Shown here: in pieces, positions 45,543 to 54,376 of the stretch
Position numbering within the stretch: the first letter of the stretch is position 1
Layout of the letters: every line of letters begins with the position of its first letter
Assembly (NCBI RefSeq): GCF_026340465.1
Contig: NZ_JAPEPC010000001.1
Location: 6,773,501 to 6,837,500 of the forward strand
DNA from: Streptomyces sp. NBC_01306
Lineage (GTDB): Bacteria; Actinomycetota; Actinomycetes; Streptomycetales; Streptomycetaceae
Direction of reading: 5' to 3'
Length of the DNA: 64,000 nucleotides
Translations under genes and position numbers: made by a program
The notes under the pieces: generated by a model
The model's input: the letters and a program-made list of their open reading frames with translations, nothing else
Database searches by the model: none
What the model was told of the DNA's origin: nothing

Positions 45543-47783
45543 GTGTCGCTGCGCGGAGGTGACCCAGCCGAGATCGGCGGCTATCCGCTGGAGGCGCGGC
45601 TCGGCTCGGGTGGCATGGGCACGGTCTTTCTGGCCCGTACGAGCTCGGGGCGACCTGTCGCGATCAAACTCATCCACCAGCAGTTCGCGGGGGACGACGA
45701 GTTCCGCATCCGTTTCCGGCAGGAGGTGGCCGCGGCGAGGCGGGTGAGCGGCGCGTTCACCGCCGCCGTGGTCGACGCAGCGCCTGAGGCCGAGCAGCCG
45801 TGGATGGCGACGACCTATATCGAGGGGCACACGCTCGCCCAGCGCATCGCCGCTGACGGCCCGCTGGACGGAGCGGAGCTGCGGAGGCTCGCCATCGGGC
45901 TGGCGGAGGCGCTGCGCGACATCCACCGGGTCGGCGTCGTCCACCGTGACCTGAAGCCCTCGAACGTCGTGCTCTCGCCCGAGGGCCCGCGCGTCATCGA
46001 CTTCGGCATTTCGCGCGCCGTGGACCAGCAGACACTGACAATGACCGGGCGGGTCATCGGTACGCCGCCCTTCATGTCGCCGGAGCAGTTGCAGGCGCCG
46101 CGTGGTGTGGGACCGCGGTCCGATGTCTTCTCGCTGGGGACGCTGCTGGTGTACGCGGCGACGGGGCAAGGGCCCTTCGACGCGGACAGTCCGTACATGA
46201 CGGCGTATCAGGTGGTGCACGAGGAGCCGTCGCTGGACGCCGTCCCGGGCGCTTTGCGCGCGGTCGTCGAGCCATGCCTGGCCAAGGAGCCCGAGGGGCG
46301 CCCCTCGGCGGACGAACTCCTCGTACTGTTGCGGGACCTGCCGGCCGATCTCGGTGGGACCGACGCGAACGGGGTCGGCGCGGGCTGCACCCGCGATGTG
46401 AACACCCAGCATCACCTCGCGACGCCGGCCGCCCCGGCGTCGGCCGCACCGACCACCGCCCCGGCCGGTCCCGATACAGGGAGCACCGCGATCGGCCGCG
46501 GTCTGCGTCGCCGTTGGCGTCCTGTGCTCGCGACGGCGGTCGCGGTGGCAGCGATCGGCGGGGGAGTCACCGCACTCCAGGCGGGCGGCTTCGGGGGGAA
46601 CAGCGGCGGAGACAAGGGCAACAGCGTCGCTGCGGCGCCGGGTGGCGCACTCCCGGACGGATTCCAGCCGTGGCGCAGGACCGTGCAGGGCGGCCGCAAG
46701 GACATTCCTGACGAGCTGCGTTGCGTCGCGCGCGGCGACGCGCTGTTCTGCGGGGGCGGCGGTGTCGTCGCGACCCGTCTCAGGGCCCGGGACGGCTCGC
46801 GGGTGTGGACGGCGAAGAGCCCGGGCGTCCCCGTCGAGGGCATGCACCTGGTGGGCGCCACCGACGACACGGTGCTCGGTTACCGCTTCGCCGCCCAGAA
46901 CGCCCCGCAGGGCCCTCCCAACGAGGTGGTGGCGCTCGACGCGAACAGCGGCCGGGAGCTGTGGTCCGTGCCGTCCGGCGCCGAGTCGCAGGCCGTCACC
47001 GGCCGGTCGCAGGATGCCCTTGTGATCGGCTCATCCGTCGTGACGGTCGACTCTTCCAACTCCCGCTTGGAGGCCCGGGACGCGCACAGCGGCGCGGTCG
47101 CCTGGCGGACATCGTTCCCCGCGGGTACGCGGTGCGCTCCCGTCCCGCTGGGCCCACAGCTCCTCGCGATGTGCGCCCCCGACACGGAGGTGAACAACCT
47201 GGAGGTGCGCCACTCCACCCTGTACGTGGTGGACCGCGCCTCGGGGACACTGGGCAGGCCCATCGCGGTCAACGGCCCCGCCGTGCCGATGGGCGCCGCC
47301 AACGGCAGGCTCGTACTCCTTCACGAGCACATGGAGGGAACGGCGATGGCCGGCTACGACGGGGTGGCGCGGGTCGACCCGGCCTCGCGGAAGGTCACGT
47401 ACTCCCGGCTGCCCAGGACTTACGCGGGGACGCCCGGCATGGCGGACGGCACCGTCTACGTGAGCGGGCAGATCGGTCTCGTCACGGCGCTCGACCCCGA
47501 GACCGGCCGGAAGAAGTGGTCGCGCCAGACCGGCGTGGAGGGTGCTTCGGGCCCCGTGGCGGGGGCCGGGGCGCTGTATTTCAGCTCGGCCACCGGCCGG
47601 GTCGTCGCGCTGTCACCGCGCGGTGGCGAACCCCTGTGGACAACAGATCCGCGGGCCGACGGTTTGACGGGCGAGCAGGGCGCAAGCCCGCGCGTGACCC
47701 TTGCGGGGCGTGCGGTGGTCGTGGCCGCGGCCAAGAACACTCTGTTCGCCTTCGACACGCAGAGGCCGCCGAAGTCGGGCTGA
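45543..47783 (+). CDS. PknB-like Ser/Thr kinase with extracellular PQQ-type propeller
   Basis: The 746-residue receptor kinase has a glycine loop GSGGMGTV (21-28), catalytic Lys42, HRDLKPSN (134-141), DFG (153-155) and the SPEQ activation segment end. A Pro/Ala/Thr-rich linker and a membrane helix (VLATAVAVAAIGGGV, about 328-342) lead to an outer beta-propeller with repeated RVWTAKSP, RELWSVPSG and KKWSRQTG blades. GTG 45543 has GGGAGG upstream. It converges on the SpoIIE-type phosphatase. Confidence 0.92.
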   Translation: MSLRGGDPAEIGGYPLEARLGSGGMGTVFLARTSSGRPVAIKLIHQQFAGDDEFRIRFRQEVAAARRVSGAFTAAVVDAAPEAEQPWMATTYIEGHTLAQRIAADGPLDGAELRRLAIGLAEALRDIHRVGVVHRDLKPSNVVLSPEGPRVIDFGISRAVDQQTLTMTGRVIGTPPFMSPEQLQAPRGVGPRSDVFSLGTLLVYAATGQGPFDADSPYMTAYQVVHEEPSLDAVPGALRAVVEPCLAKEPEGRPSADELLVLLRDLPADLGGTDANGVGAGCTRDVNTQHHLATPAAPASAAPTTAPAGPDTGSTAIGRGLRRRWRPVLATAVAVAAIGGGVTALQAGGFGGNSGGDKGNSVAAAPGGALPDGFQPWRRTVQGGRKDIPDELRCVARGDALFCGGGGVVATRLRARDGSRVWTAKSPGVPVEGMHLVGATDDTVLGYRFAAQNAPQGPPNEVVALDANSGRELWSVPSGAESQAVTGRSQDALVIGSSVVTVDSSNSRLEARDAHSGAVAWRTSFPAGTRCAPVPLGPQLLAMCAPDTEVNNLEVRHSTLYVVDRASGTLGRPIAVNGPAVPMGAANGRLVLLHEHMEGTAMAGYDGVARVDPASRKVTYSRLPRTYAGTPGMADGTVYVSGQIGLVTALDPETGRKKWSRQTGVEGASGPVAGAGALYFSSATGRVVALSPRGGEPLWTTDPRADGLTGEQGASPRVTLAGRAVVVAAAKNTLFAFDTQRPPKSG

Positions 47784-47786
47784 CCC

Positions 47787-47813
47787 GGGTGGCACCGGTC
47801 GCCGGTGCCGCCC
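47787..47813. terminator. Shared terminator between kinase and phosphatase genes
   Basis: GGGTGGCACCGG and CCGGTGCCGCCC form a 12-bp stem (one G-T pair) around TCG. It lies just past the kinase stop and 17 bp before the phosphatase stop on the other strand. Confidence 0.7.
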
Positions 47814-47829
47814 ATGCCGTCGAGCACCG

Positions 47830-50592
47830 TCACGGACTCTCGTCATCGCCGAGGTCATCGGGCGGTACCCCGTGTTCGAGGAAGAGGTCGGCGAGGTCGA
47901 GGTTCACTTCCCCGGTGCCGTTGTGCAGAGCCTGTTCGGTCCAGATGACCTTGCCGGTCGGGGTGTACCGAGTGCCCCAGTGCTGCGCGAGTCTGGCAAC
48001 CAGGAACAGTCCGCGGCCGCCCTCATCAGTGGACTTCGCCTGGCGCAGGTGCGGGGACGTGCTGGAACCGTCCGAGACCTCGCAGATCAGGGTGCGGTCC
48101 CGCAGCAGCCGTACCCGTACCGGAGGCGTGCCGTACCGGATGGCGTTCGTGATCAGCTCCGACAGGATGAGTTCGGTGGTGAAGGCGATCTCGTCCAGCC
48201 CCCAGTCCGCCAGCTGCCGGCTGGCGTCGTTGCGCACGGACGCGACCGCCGCCGGATCGGACGGCACCTCCCACTCGGCCACCTGTCCCGGGCCCAGCAG
48301 ACGGGTGCGGGCCACCAGCAGCGCGACGTCGTCGCTGGGCTGCGGCAGCAGGACGGAGTCGATGACCGCCTGGCAGGTCTGCTCCGGGCCCCGCCCGGGG
48401 TGCCCGGTCAGGGCTTCCCGCAGCAGGTCCAGACCCGTGTCGACGTCCCGGTCGCGGTCCTCCACGAGCCCGTCGGTGTACAGCACCAGCTGGCTGCCCT
48501 CGGCAAGGGACAGTTCGGCGATCTCGAACGGCTGGCCGCCGAGCCCGAGCGGCGGGGAGAGCGGCACATCCGGGAACGTGACCGTGCCGTCCGGATGCAC
48601 CAGTGCGGGCCCGAGGTGGCCCGCCCGGGCCACCCGGCAGTGGCCGGCCACCGGGTCGTAGACGGCGTACAGGCAGGTCGCCCCGGTCACCCCGGGCCAT
48701 TCGTCGCCTGTGCCCTCGTCGGCGTCGATCCGGACGACCAACTCGTCCAGGTATCCCAGCAGTTCGTCGGGCGCCAGGTCCAGGGCCGAGAAGTTGTGCA
48801 CCGCGGTCCGTAGCCGGCCCATGGTGGCCGCGGCGTGCAGCCCGTGCCCGACCACGTCGCCCACCACCAGAGCCACCCGGGCCCCGGGCAGGGGGATGAC
48901 GTCGAACCAGTCCCCGCCCACGCCGGTCTGGGCGGGCAGATAACGGTGGGCGGCTTCCACCGCCGTCTGCCCGGACAGCCCACGCGGCAGCAGGCTGCGC
49001 TGCAGAGCGACGGCCACGCCGTGCTCCCGGGTGAAGCGACGGGCGTTGTCCAGACACACGGCTGCCCGGGCGGCCAGCTCCTCGGCGAAGGACAGATCGT
49101 CCGCCTCGAACGGCTGCGCCTGCTCCGAGCGCCAGAAGCAGGCCCTGCCCAGCACCGTCCCGCGGGCCAGCAGCGGCACCGCGATCAGCGAATGGAGGCC
49201 GTGGTCGAGGATCATCGCCGCACGCTCGGGATCGTGGGTTCGCCAGTCCTGCTCGGTACGCAGATCGGCGATCAGGCCCCCTCGATCCGGGGCCGGCCCC
49301 TCCGTCTGCTGTGTCGTGGGGATCAACTGCACCACATCGCCGACCGGGGCCACCGGCGCGTCGGCCCGTACCCCGCGCAGGGCCACCCGGTGCATCTCCG
49401 TGCTTGCCCACCCCAGCTCCTGCCCCTGCACCACGGCATCGGCCAGGTCGACGGTGACGAGGTCCGCGAACCGCGGCATCGTCACCTCCGCCAGTTCCTC
49501 CGCCGTGCGCTTCGCGTCCAAGGTGGTCCCGATCCGTACCCCCGCCTCGTACAGAAGCGTCAGCCGGCCCCGTGCCATCTCCGCCCGCCCCGTCAGCGCC
49601 GCAAGCTCCGTGGTGTCCCGCAGCGTTGCCACATACATCGCCGGCCGTCCGCCGCCGTCCGCCGCCGGCCGCACATTGACGCCCAGCAACCGGTCCCCTG
49701 CCCGGTGCACCTCGTCGCTCGCCGGCCGCAGCGAGCCGAGCAGCTCCGCCACAGCCGGTGCCAGCCCCAACTCCGCGACGGGTCGCCCCTCCGCGTCCGC
49801 GGGCAGCTCCAGCAAGCGCCGCGCCTCGTCGTTGGCCAGCAGCAGCCGCCCGTCCTGGTCGACGATCACCACGCCCTCCCGCACCGCGTGCAGCACCGCG
49901 TCATGGTGCTCGTACATCCGCGTCATCTCCGCCGGCCCCAGCCCGTGGGTCTGCCGCCGCAGCCGACGCGACACCAGCACCGAGCTGCCTGCCGCCAACA
50001 CCAGTACCCCCGCCGCCGCGCCCAGCAGCACCGGCAGCTGGCGGTTCGCCGCGCTCTCCACGTCCGCCACCGTGATCGCGACCGACACCAGGCCCACGAC
50101 CTTCCCGTCGGGTCGCATGACGGGGACGATCGAGTCCACGGCGGGGCCCTGGCTCGCGGTGAAGGTCCGGGTGAAGGCGCCGTGCGTGATGGCTGACTTG
50201 TACGGGCCGACGACATGCTTGCCGATCAGTTTCGGGTCGGGATGGGTGTAGCGGATCCCTGTCGTGCTGAACACCACGACGAAGTCGATGTCGGTCGACT
50301 TACGGACTTTCTCGGCCCGCGGCTGCAGGATCGCGGTCGGATTGGCGCTGGTCAACGCCGCTGCCGTGCCGGGTGCCTGTGCGAAGGCCTGGGCCACGTC
50401 GAGCGTCCGGTGGCGGGCGTCCATCGTGCGGTTGCGCCGGACCTGCAGCGCGAGCGCCACCACCGCGGCCACGATCAGCACCGCCACGACGACCACCTGC
50501 AGGACGAACATCTGGCCCGCGACGCTGCGTACACCCGGCAGCGAGAAACGGCGCCCCCGCGAGGACCCGAACGACGCCTTGCGCTCACCCAT
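47830..50592 (-). CDS. Membrane SpoIIE-type PP2C phosphatase with sensor and anti-sigma-like domains
   Basis: The 920-residue protein has two membrane helices (about 27-47, 186-206) flanking an extracellular Cache-like sensor. Inside follow a PAS domain (MYEHHDAVLHAVREGVVIV), a GAF domain, a SpoIIE/RsbU PP2C domain (GGDWFDVIPLPGARVALVVGDVVGHG) and a C-terminal HATPase_c domain like RsbW (ELILSELITNAIRYG). Such proteins set sigma-factor partner switching by dephosphorylating anti-anti-sigma factors. ATG 50592 begins the basic N-terminus. Confidence 0.92.
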   Translation of the reverse strand: MGERKASFGSSRGRRFSLPGVRSVAGQMFVLQVVVVAVLIVAAVVALALQVRRNRTMDARHRTLDVAQAFAQAPGTAAALTSANPTAILQPRAEKVRKSTDIDFVVVFSTTGIRYTHPDPKLIGKHVVGPYKSAITHGAFTRTFTASQGPAVDSIVPVMRPDGKVVGLVSVAITVADVESAANRQLPVLLGAAAGVLVLAAGSSVLVSRRLRRQTHGLGPAEMTRMYEHHDAVLHAVREGVVIVDQDGRLLLANDEARRLLELPADAEGRPVAELGLAPAVAELLGSLRPASDEVHRAGDRLLGVNVRPAADGGGRPAMYVATLRDTTELAALTGRAEMARGRLTLLYEAGVRIGTTLDAKRTAEELAEVTMPRFADLVTVDLADAVVQGQELGWASTEMHRVALRGVRADAPVAPVGDVVQLIPTTQQTEGPAPDRGGLIADLRTEQDWRTHDPERAAMILDHGLHSLIAVPLLARGTVLGRACFWRSEQAQPFEADDLSFAEELAARAAVCLDNARRFTREHGVAVALQRSLLPRGLSGQTAVEAAHRYLPAQTGVGGDWFDVIPLPGARVALVVGDVVGHGLHAAATMGRLRTAVHNFSALDLAPDELLGYLDELVVRIDADEGTGDEWPGVTGATCLYAVYDPVAGHCRVARAGHLGPALVHPDGTVTFPDVPLSPPLGLGGQPFEIAELSLAEGSQLVLYTDGLVEDRDRDVDTGLDLLREALTGHPGRGPEQTCQAVIDSVLLPQPSDDVALLVARTRLLGPGQVAEWEVPSDPAAVASVRNDASRQLADWGLDEIAFTTELILSELITNAIRYGTPPVRVRLLRDRTLICEVSDGSSTSPHLRQAKSTDEGGRGLFLVARLAQHWGTRYTPTGKVIWTEQALHNGTGEVNLDLADLFLEHGVPPDDLGDDESP

Positions 50593-50915
50593 GGGCCGGT
50601 CCTGCCGATCGTTTCTTCGAGAATCCGGAGGGTTGCTCCGTCCGTCGGGCGGTGGCCCGGACGGGCCCACAGACGGAATAACCCATAAGACCAAGAATCA
50701 GCCGTAATGTCTCCTTACCCAATTCCTTGGCCGGTCGGCCGTTCCCCCGGACGGCGCACGCCCGGTCGTGCGGGCCTGTGCCCCGGGTGAGGGGCGGCGC
50801 CGGCTGGGCGGACCGGGCTGCCCTGCGGGGTGCTGGGGTGCGGCACGTCTCCTGCCGGGTGGTGCCGGTGGTGGTGGCCATGGCGGGAAACTCTGAATGG
50901 TGGTTCACTTCTTTC
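50593..50915. other. Divergent promoter region, no gene seen
   Basis: The 323-bp gap separates the phosphatase from the TetR gene. It has an unusually AT-rich stretch at 50676-50728, likely the phosphatase promoter. A TGAA-N6-TTCA dyad at 50894-50907 overlaps the leader of the TetR gene and could be its autoregulatory site. Confidence 0.4.
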
Positions 50916-51536
50916 ATGGCCTACCGCAAGACCACCGCCGAAATCGACCGGCTCCAAGCCGCCAGAGAGCACCTCGTCGCATGTGCCACCTCGGTGGTCA
51001 CGGAAGTGGGCTGGTCACAGGCGTCGGTGACCGCCGTCGCCGATGCGGCGGGCATCGCGGCCGGTTCGGTGTACCAGCACTTCCCGTCCAAGGGGGCGCT
51101 CGCCGTCGAGGTGTTCCGACGCGCCGCGGGACGTGAGGTGGAAGTCCTGGGCGAGGTGCTCCAGGGGCCGGGAACACCCGCCGAGCGGCTCAGCCGAGGC
51201 ATCCAGGTCTTCGCCCGCCGCGCCCTGGAGAACCGCGGACTGGCATACGCGCTGCTCGCCGCACCCGCCGAACCGGCGGTCGGGGCCGAGCGCCTCGACT
51301 TCCGGCGCCGCTACCGGGCGCTGTTCGCCGAGGTCGTCCACGAGGGCATCGCGAACGGCCTGTTGCCCGCGCAGAACGGCGAGATCACGGCGGCAGCGCT
51401 CACCGGGGCGATCGGTGAGGTGCTCGTCGACCCGCTCGGCCACCACGACGAGAAGGCCACCGAGGAACTCCTCGCCGAACTCACCGCCATGGCGTTGCGC
51501 TGCGCGGGCGTCCCGGTCGACGCACAGCAGCCCTGA
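50916..51536 (+). CDS. TetR-family regulator
   Basis: The 206-residue protein has an HTH (VTAVADAAGIAAGSVYQHFPSKG as context) and a C-terminal ligand domain. ATG 50916 gives the standard start; ATG 50880 would add 12 residues. It lies 36 bp upstream of the AidB-like gene on the same strand, so both are probably co-regulated. Confidence 0.85.
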   Translation: MAYRKTTAEIDRLQAAREHLVACATSVVTEVGWSQASVTAVADAAGIAAGSVYQHFPSKGALAVEVFRRAAGREVEVLGEVLQGPGTPAERLSRGIQVFARRALENRGLAYALLAAPAEPAVGAERLDFRRRYRALFAEVVHEGIANGLLPAQNGEITAAALTGAIGEVLVDPLGHHDEKATEELLAELTAMALRCAGVPVDAQQP

Positions 51537-51572
51537 GCCGATCCGCGTACGTACGCACCCGGAGGGAAAACC

Positions 51573-53231
51573 GTGTCCACGACCGCCGCTCCCCGCAGCC
51601 GTCCCACCGCCCCCACCCACGAAGTGACCAATCAGCCGCCGCCGCTGACCGGTCACGACGCCGCCCAGGACGCCGTGCTGCTGGAAGGCATGTGCCGTGA
51701 GGGTGCGCCGTGGCACACCGCGGACCTCCACGACCTCGGCCGCTTCGTCGCGGGCGAGGAAGCCCAGGGCTGGGCCGACCAGGCCAACCGCCATGAACCG
51801 GTGCTGCACACTCACGACCGCTACGGCCACCGTATCGACGAGGTGGAGTTCCACCCCGCCTACCACCACCTGATGGACGCCTCCGTGGGCGCGGGCCTGG
51901 CCGGCGCGGCCTGGGCCGACGAGCGCCCGGGCGCCCATGTGGCCCGCGCCGCGGGGTTCATGCTGATGACGATGGTGGAGCCGGGGCACCTGTGCCCGGT
52001 CTCCATGACGTACGCGGTGGTCCCGGCGCTGCGCCACTCTCCCGGCCTCGCCGCCACGTACGAGCCCCTCCTCACCAGCCGCGTCTACGATCCCGGGCTG
52101 CGTACCCCCGCAGGCAAGCGAGGGCTGCTCGCCGGGATGGGCATGACGGAGAAGCAGGGCGGCACCGACGTGCGCGCCAACACCACATCGGCCACCGAAG
52201 AGCCCGACGGGACCTGGCGGTTGCGCGGTCACAAGTGGTTCACCAGCGCACCGATGAACGACCTCTTCCTGGTGCTGGCCCAGGCGCCCGGCGGGCTGTC
52301 CTGCTTCCTCGTGCCACGCGTGCTGCCGGACGGCAGCCGCAACACCTTCCGCATCCAGCGGCTCAAGGACAAACTCGGCAACCGTGCCAACGCCAGCAGC
52401 GAGCCCGAGTTCGACGACACGGTGGCCTGGCTCGTCGGCCCCGAGGGCAAGGGCGTACGCACCATCATCGACATGGTGACCTCGACGCGCCTCGACTGCG
52501 TCCTCGGATCCGCTGCGGGCACTCGTGCCGCGCTGGCCCAGGCCGCCCACCATGCCCGCCACCGCGCTGTGTTCGGCGCCAAGTTGATCGACCAGCCGCT
52601 GATGCGCAATGTGATCGGCGACCTCGCGGTGGAGTCCGAGGCCGCCACCACACTCGCCCTTCGCCTTGCCGGGGCGGCCGACCGGGGGCGGAGCGGCGAC
52701 GCCCGGGAACGGGCGTTCCTGCGGCTCGCCACGGCAGTCGGCAAGTACTGGGTGTGCAAACGGCAGCCCGCAGCGGTCGCCGAGGCGCTGGAATGCCTTG
52801 GTGGCAACGGATATGACGAGGCATCCGGTATGCCGCGTCTCTACCGCGAGGCCCCGCTCAACGGCATCTGGGAGGGTTCGGGCAACGTCAACGCCCTTGA
52901 CATGCTGCGAGCGCTGGCGCGTGAGTCCGAGTCCGTCGACGCCTTCCGTACCGAGATCGAGGCGGCCTCGGGCGCCGACCGGCGACTGGACGCCGCCTGG
53001 CAGGAGCTGCGCGGTCAACTCGTCCTCACCGAGGACGCCCCACTGCGGGCCCGCCGTCTGATCGAACGCGCGGCGCTCGTGCTCCAGGGATCGCTCCTCG
53101 TCCGCCACGCGCCGGCCGCTGTCGCCGACGCCTTCTGCGCGTCCCGGCTGGCCGGGGACCGGGGGCTGGCGTTCGGGACCCTTCCGCCGGACACGGATTT
53201 CGCGGGAGTGCTGGAGCGTCTCCCTGTCTGA
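51573..53231 (+). CDS. AidB-like acyl-CoA dehydrogenase
   Basis: The 552-residue flavoprotein has the AidB arrangement: MTEKQGGTDVRANTT in the FAD-binding region, ECLGGNGYDEASGMPRLYRE and NGIWEGSGNVNALDMLR, followed by a longer helical C-terminus than in normal acyl-CoA dehydrogenases. AidB binds DNA and takes part in the response to alkylating agents in E. coli. GTG 51573 has GGAGGG upstream. The 114-bp gap to the next gene, on the opposite strand, has a weak ACGGGA/TCCCGT hairpin. Confidence 0.88.
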   Translation: MSTTAAPRSRPTAPTHEVTNQPPPLTGHDAAQDAVLLEGMCREGAPWHTADLHDLGRFVAGEEAQGWADQANRHEPVLHTHDRYGHRIDEVEFHPAYHHLMDASVGAGLAGAAWADERPGAHVARAAGFMLMTMVEPGHLCPVSMTYAVVPALRHSPGLAATYEPLLTSRVYDPGLRTPAGKRGLLAGMGMTEKQGGTDVRANTTSATEEPDGTWRLRGHKWFTSAPMNDLFLVLAQAPGGLSCFLVPRVLPDGSRNTFRIQRLKDKLGNRANASSEPEFDDTVAWLVGPEGKGVRTIIDMVTSTRLDCVLGSAAGTRAALAQAAHHARHRAVFGAKLIDQPLMRNVIGDLAVESEAATTLALRLAGAADRGRSGDARERAFLRLATAVGKYWVCKRQPAAVAEALECLGGNGYDEASGMPRLYREAPLNGIWEGSGNVNALDMLRALARESESVDAFRTEIEAASGADRRLDAAWQELRGQLVLTEDAPLRARRLIERAALVLQGSLLVRHAPAAVADAFCASRLAGDRGLAFGTLPPDTDFAGVLERLPV

Positions 53232-53345
53232 CCGCGGACTCGGGGACCCCGCAGGGCGTGGCCAACGACGTCCGGCTGCCGGTCTGGGAGCCCCACAACA
53301 TCTGATCGCACGGGAGGGATCCCGTCCCACTGTTCACGCACTCGG

Positions 53346-53771
53346 TCAGTAGGGGCCGACGGCGACCACGGCGACGACGAGTGCCGCCAGCATCAGGAGC
53401 GCCAGCGCGAGGAAGGCGGGAAGTTCCGAGTGGCCGAACGCCTCACGGCGCCGCATGCTGGCCTGTCGCCGCCGCCACTGCCGGTAGCCGATGAGCGTCG
53501 AGCCCACGGACAGGGCGACCAGGTAGCTTGCCAGCGCCAGCCGCAGGGCGGTGGGGGAGATACGGACCAGTTGGAGGACGCCGAGTGCTCCGGCCAGGAG
53601 GGCCAGGGCGGCGCGCAGCCAGGAAAGCAGGGTGCGCTCGTTGGCCAGGGTGGCCCGGTAGTCCGGCTCCTCCCCGCTCTCCCACCAGCGCCCGGTGGCC
53701 GTGGCCGGCCGGTGGCCGTCCGCGCCGCCGTCCGGGTCGTCGGAGCCGGGAGTTCTGTCCGGCGCTGTCAC
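53346..53771 (-). CDS. DUF202 membrane protein
   Basis: The 141-residue protein has a short polar N-terminus, the family motif DYRATLANERTLLSWLR and three hydrophobic helices. The DUF202/YidH family is small, uncharacterised inner-membrane proteins. GTG 53771 is the likely start. It follows the lapA-like gene on the same strand across a tandem-repeat gap. Confidence 0.8.
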   Translation of the reverse strand: MTAPDRTPGSDDPDGGADGHRPATATGRWWESGEEPDYRATLANERTLLSWLRAALALLAGALGVLQLVRISPTALRLALASYLVALSVGSTLIGYRQWRRRQASMRRREAFGHSELPAFLALALLMLAALVVAVVAVGPY

Positions 53772-53940
53772 CGGGCGGTGCCGTGGAGGCAGCCGGTGGC
53801 CTGCCGGGGACCCGTTCCCGTGCGGCCGCAAAGTACCGCGCACCCCTCTGGAAGGCCGGGATTCCTGGGCATGGGGATCTCCCTCGCAGCGATATGTCTC
53901 CGGGGCGGCCGCTGACAGAGGCGCGGGCCGCCCTCCCGCA

Positions 53941-54012
53941 AGTCCACAAGTGCGCAAGTCCGCAAGTCGGGCAGTCCGGCAGTCCGGCAGTCCGGCAGTC
54001 CGGCAGTTCAGT
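53941..54012. repeat. Octanucleotide tandem array (AGTCCGGC)n
   Basis: Nine 8-nt units in register run through this stretch. Four central copies of GCAGTCCG (53971-54002) are identical, and the flanking units are degenerate (GCAAGTCC, GCAGTTCA). The last unit covers the stop codon of the LapA-like gene. It fills most of the gap before the DUF202 gene. Confidence 0.9.
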
Positions 54013-54340
54013 ACCGCGCGCGCCGCCTCCTGCGGTTGCGGTTGTAGACCAGCAGGGCCCCGGCGAGGAGGCCGATCACGAACATGATCAGCAGCGCCGC
54101 GTACAGAGGCATGGTGACGACGGGAACCAGCAGCCGGATCTTCACCTGCCGGGTGTTCTCGGCGATGAGAGTGATCGCGACCGCGGTCAGCAGCAGGGCG
54201 AGGACGCGCGTAGGCGTCAGGGCCTGGCGCCACCGTGAGGCACGGCCGGTCGAGGCGCGCGGGGCGTCTGGAGCCTGGTGTCCGCTCATCTCGCCAGGAT
54301 CGTCCCCGGGGGCACGGGATGCCGATTCGGAGTGAGCCAT
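54008..54340 (-). CDS. LapA/DUF1049-domain membrane protein
   Basis: The 110-residue protein has a polar N-terminus and two membrane helices (VLALLLTAVAITLIAE and ALLIMFVIGLLAGALLVY) ending in a basic RRRRRARY tail. The intervening QVKIRLLVPVVTMPL is typical of LapA-type proteins, linked to lipopolysaccharide assembly in Gram-negatives; its role here is unknown. The stop codon overlaps an octamer array. Confidence 0.82.
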   Translation of the reverse strand: MAHSESASRAPGDDPGEMSGHQAPDAPRASTGRASRWRQALTPTRVLALLLTAVAITLIAENTRQVKIRLLVPVVTMPLYAALLIMFVIGLLAGALLVYNRNRRRRRARY

Positions 54341-54376
54341 TCGGGTGGCGGGCGGCCTGTGCGTGCACCGGGCGGA

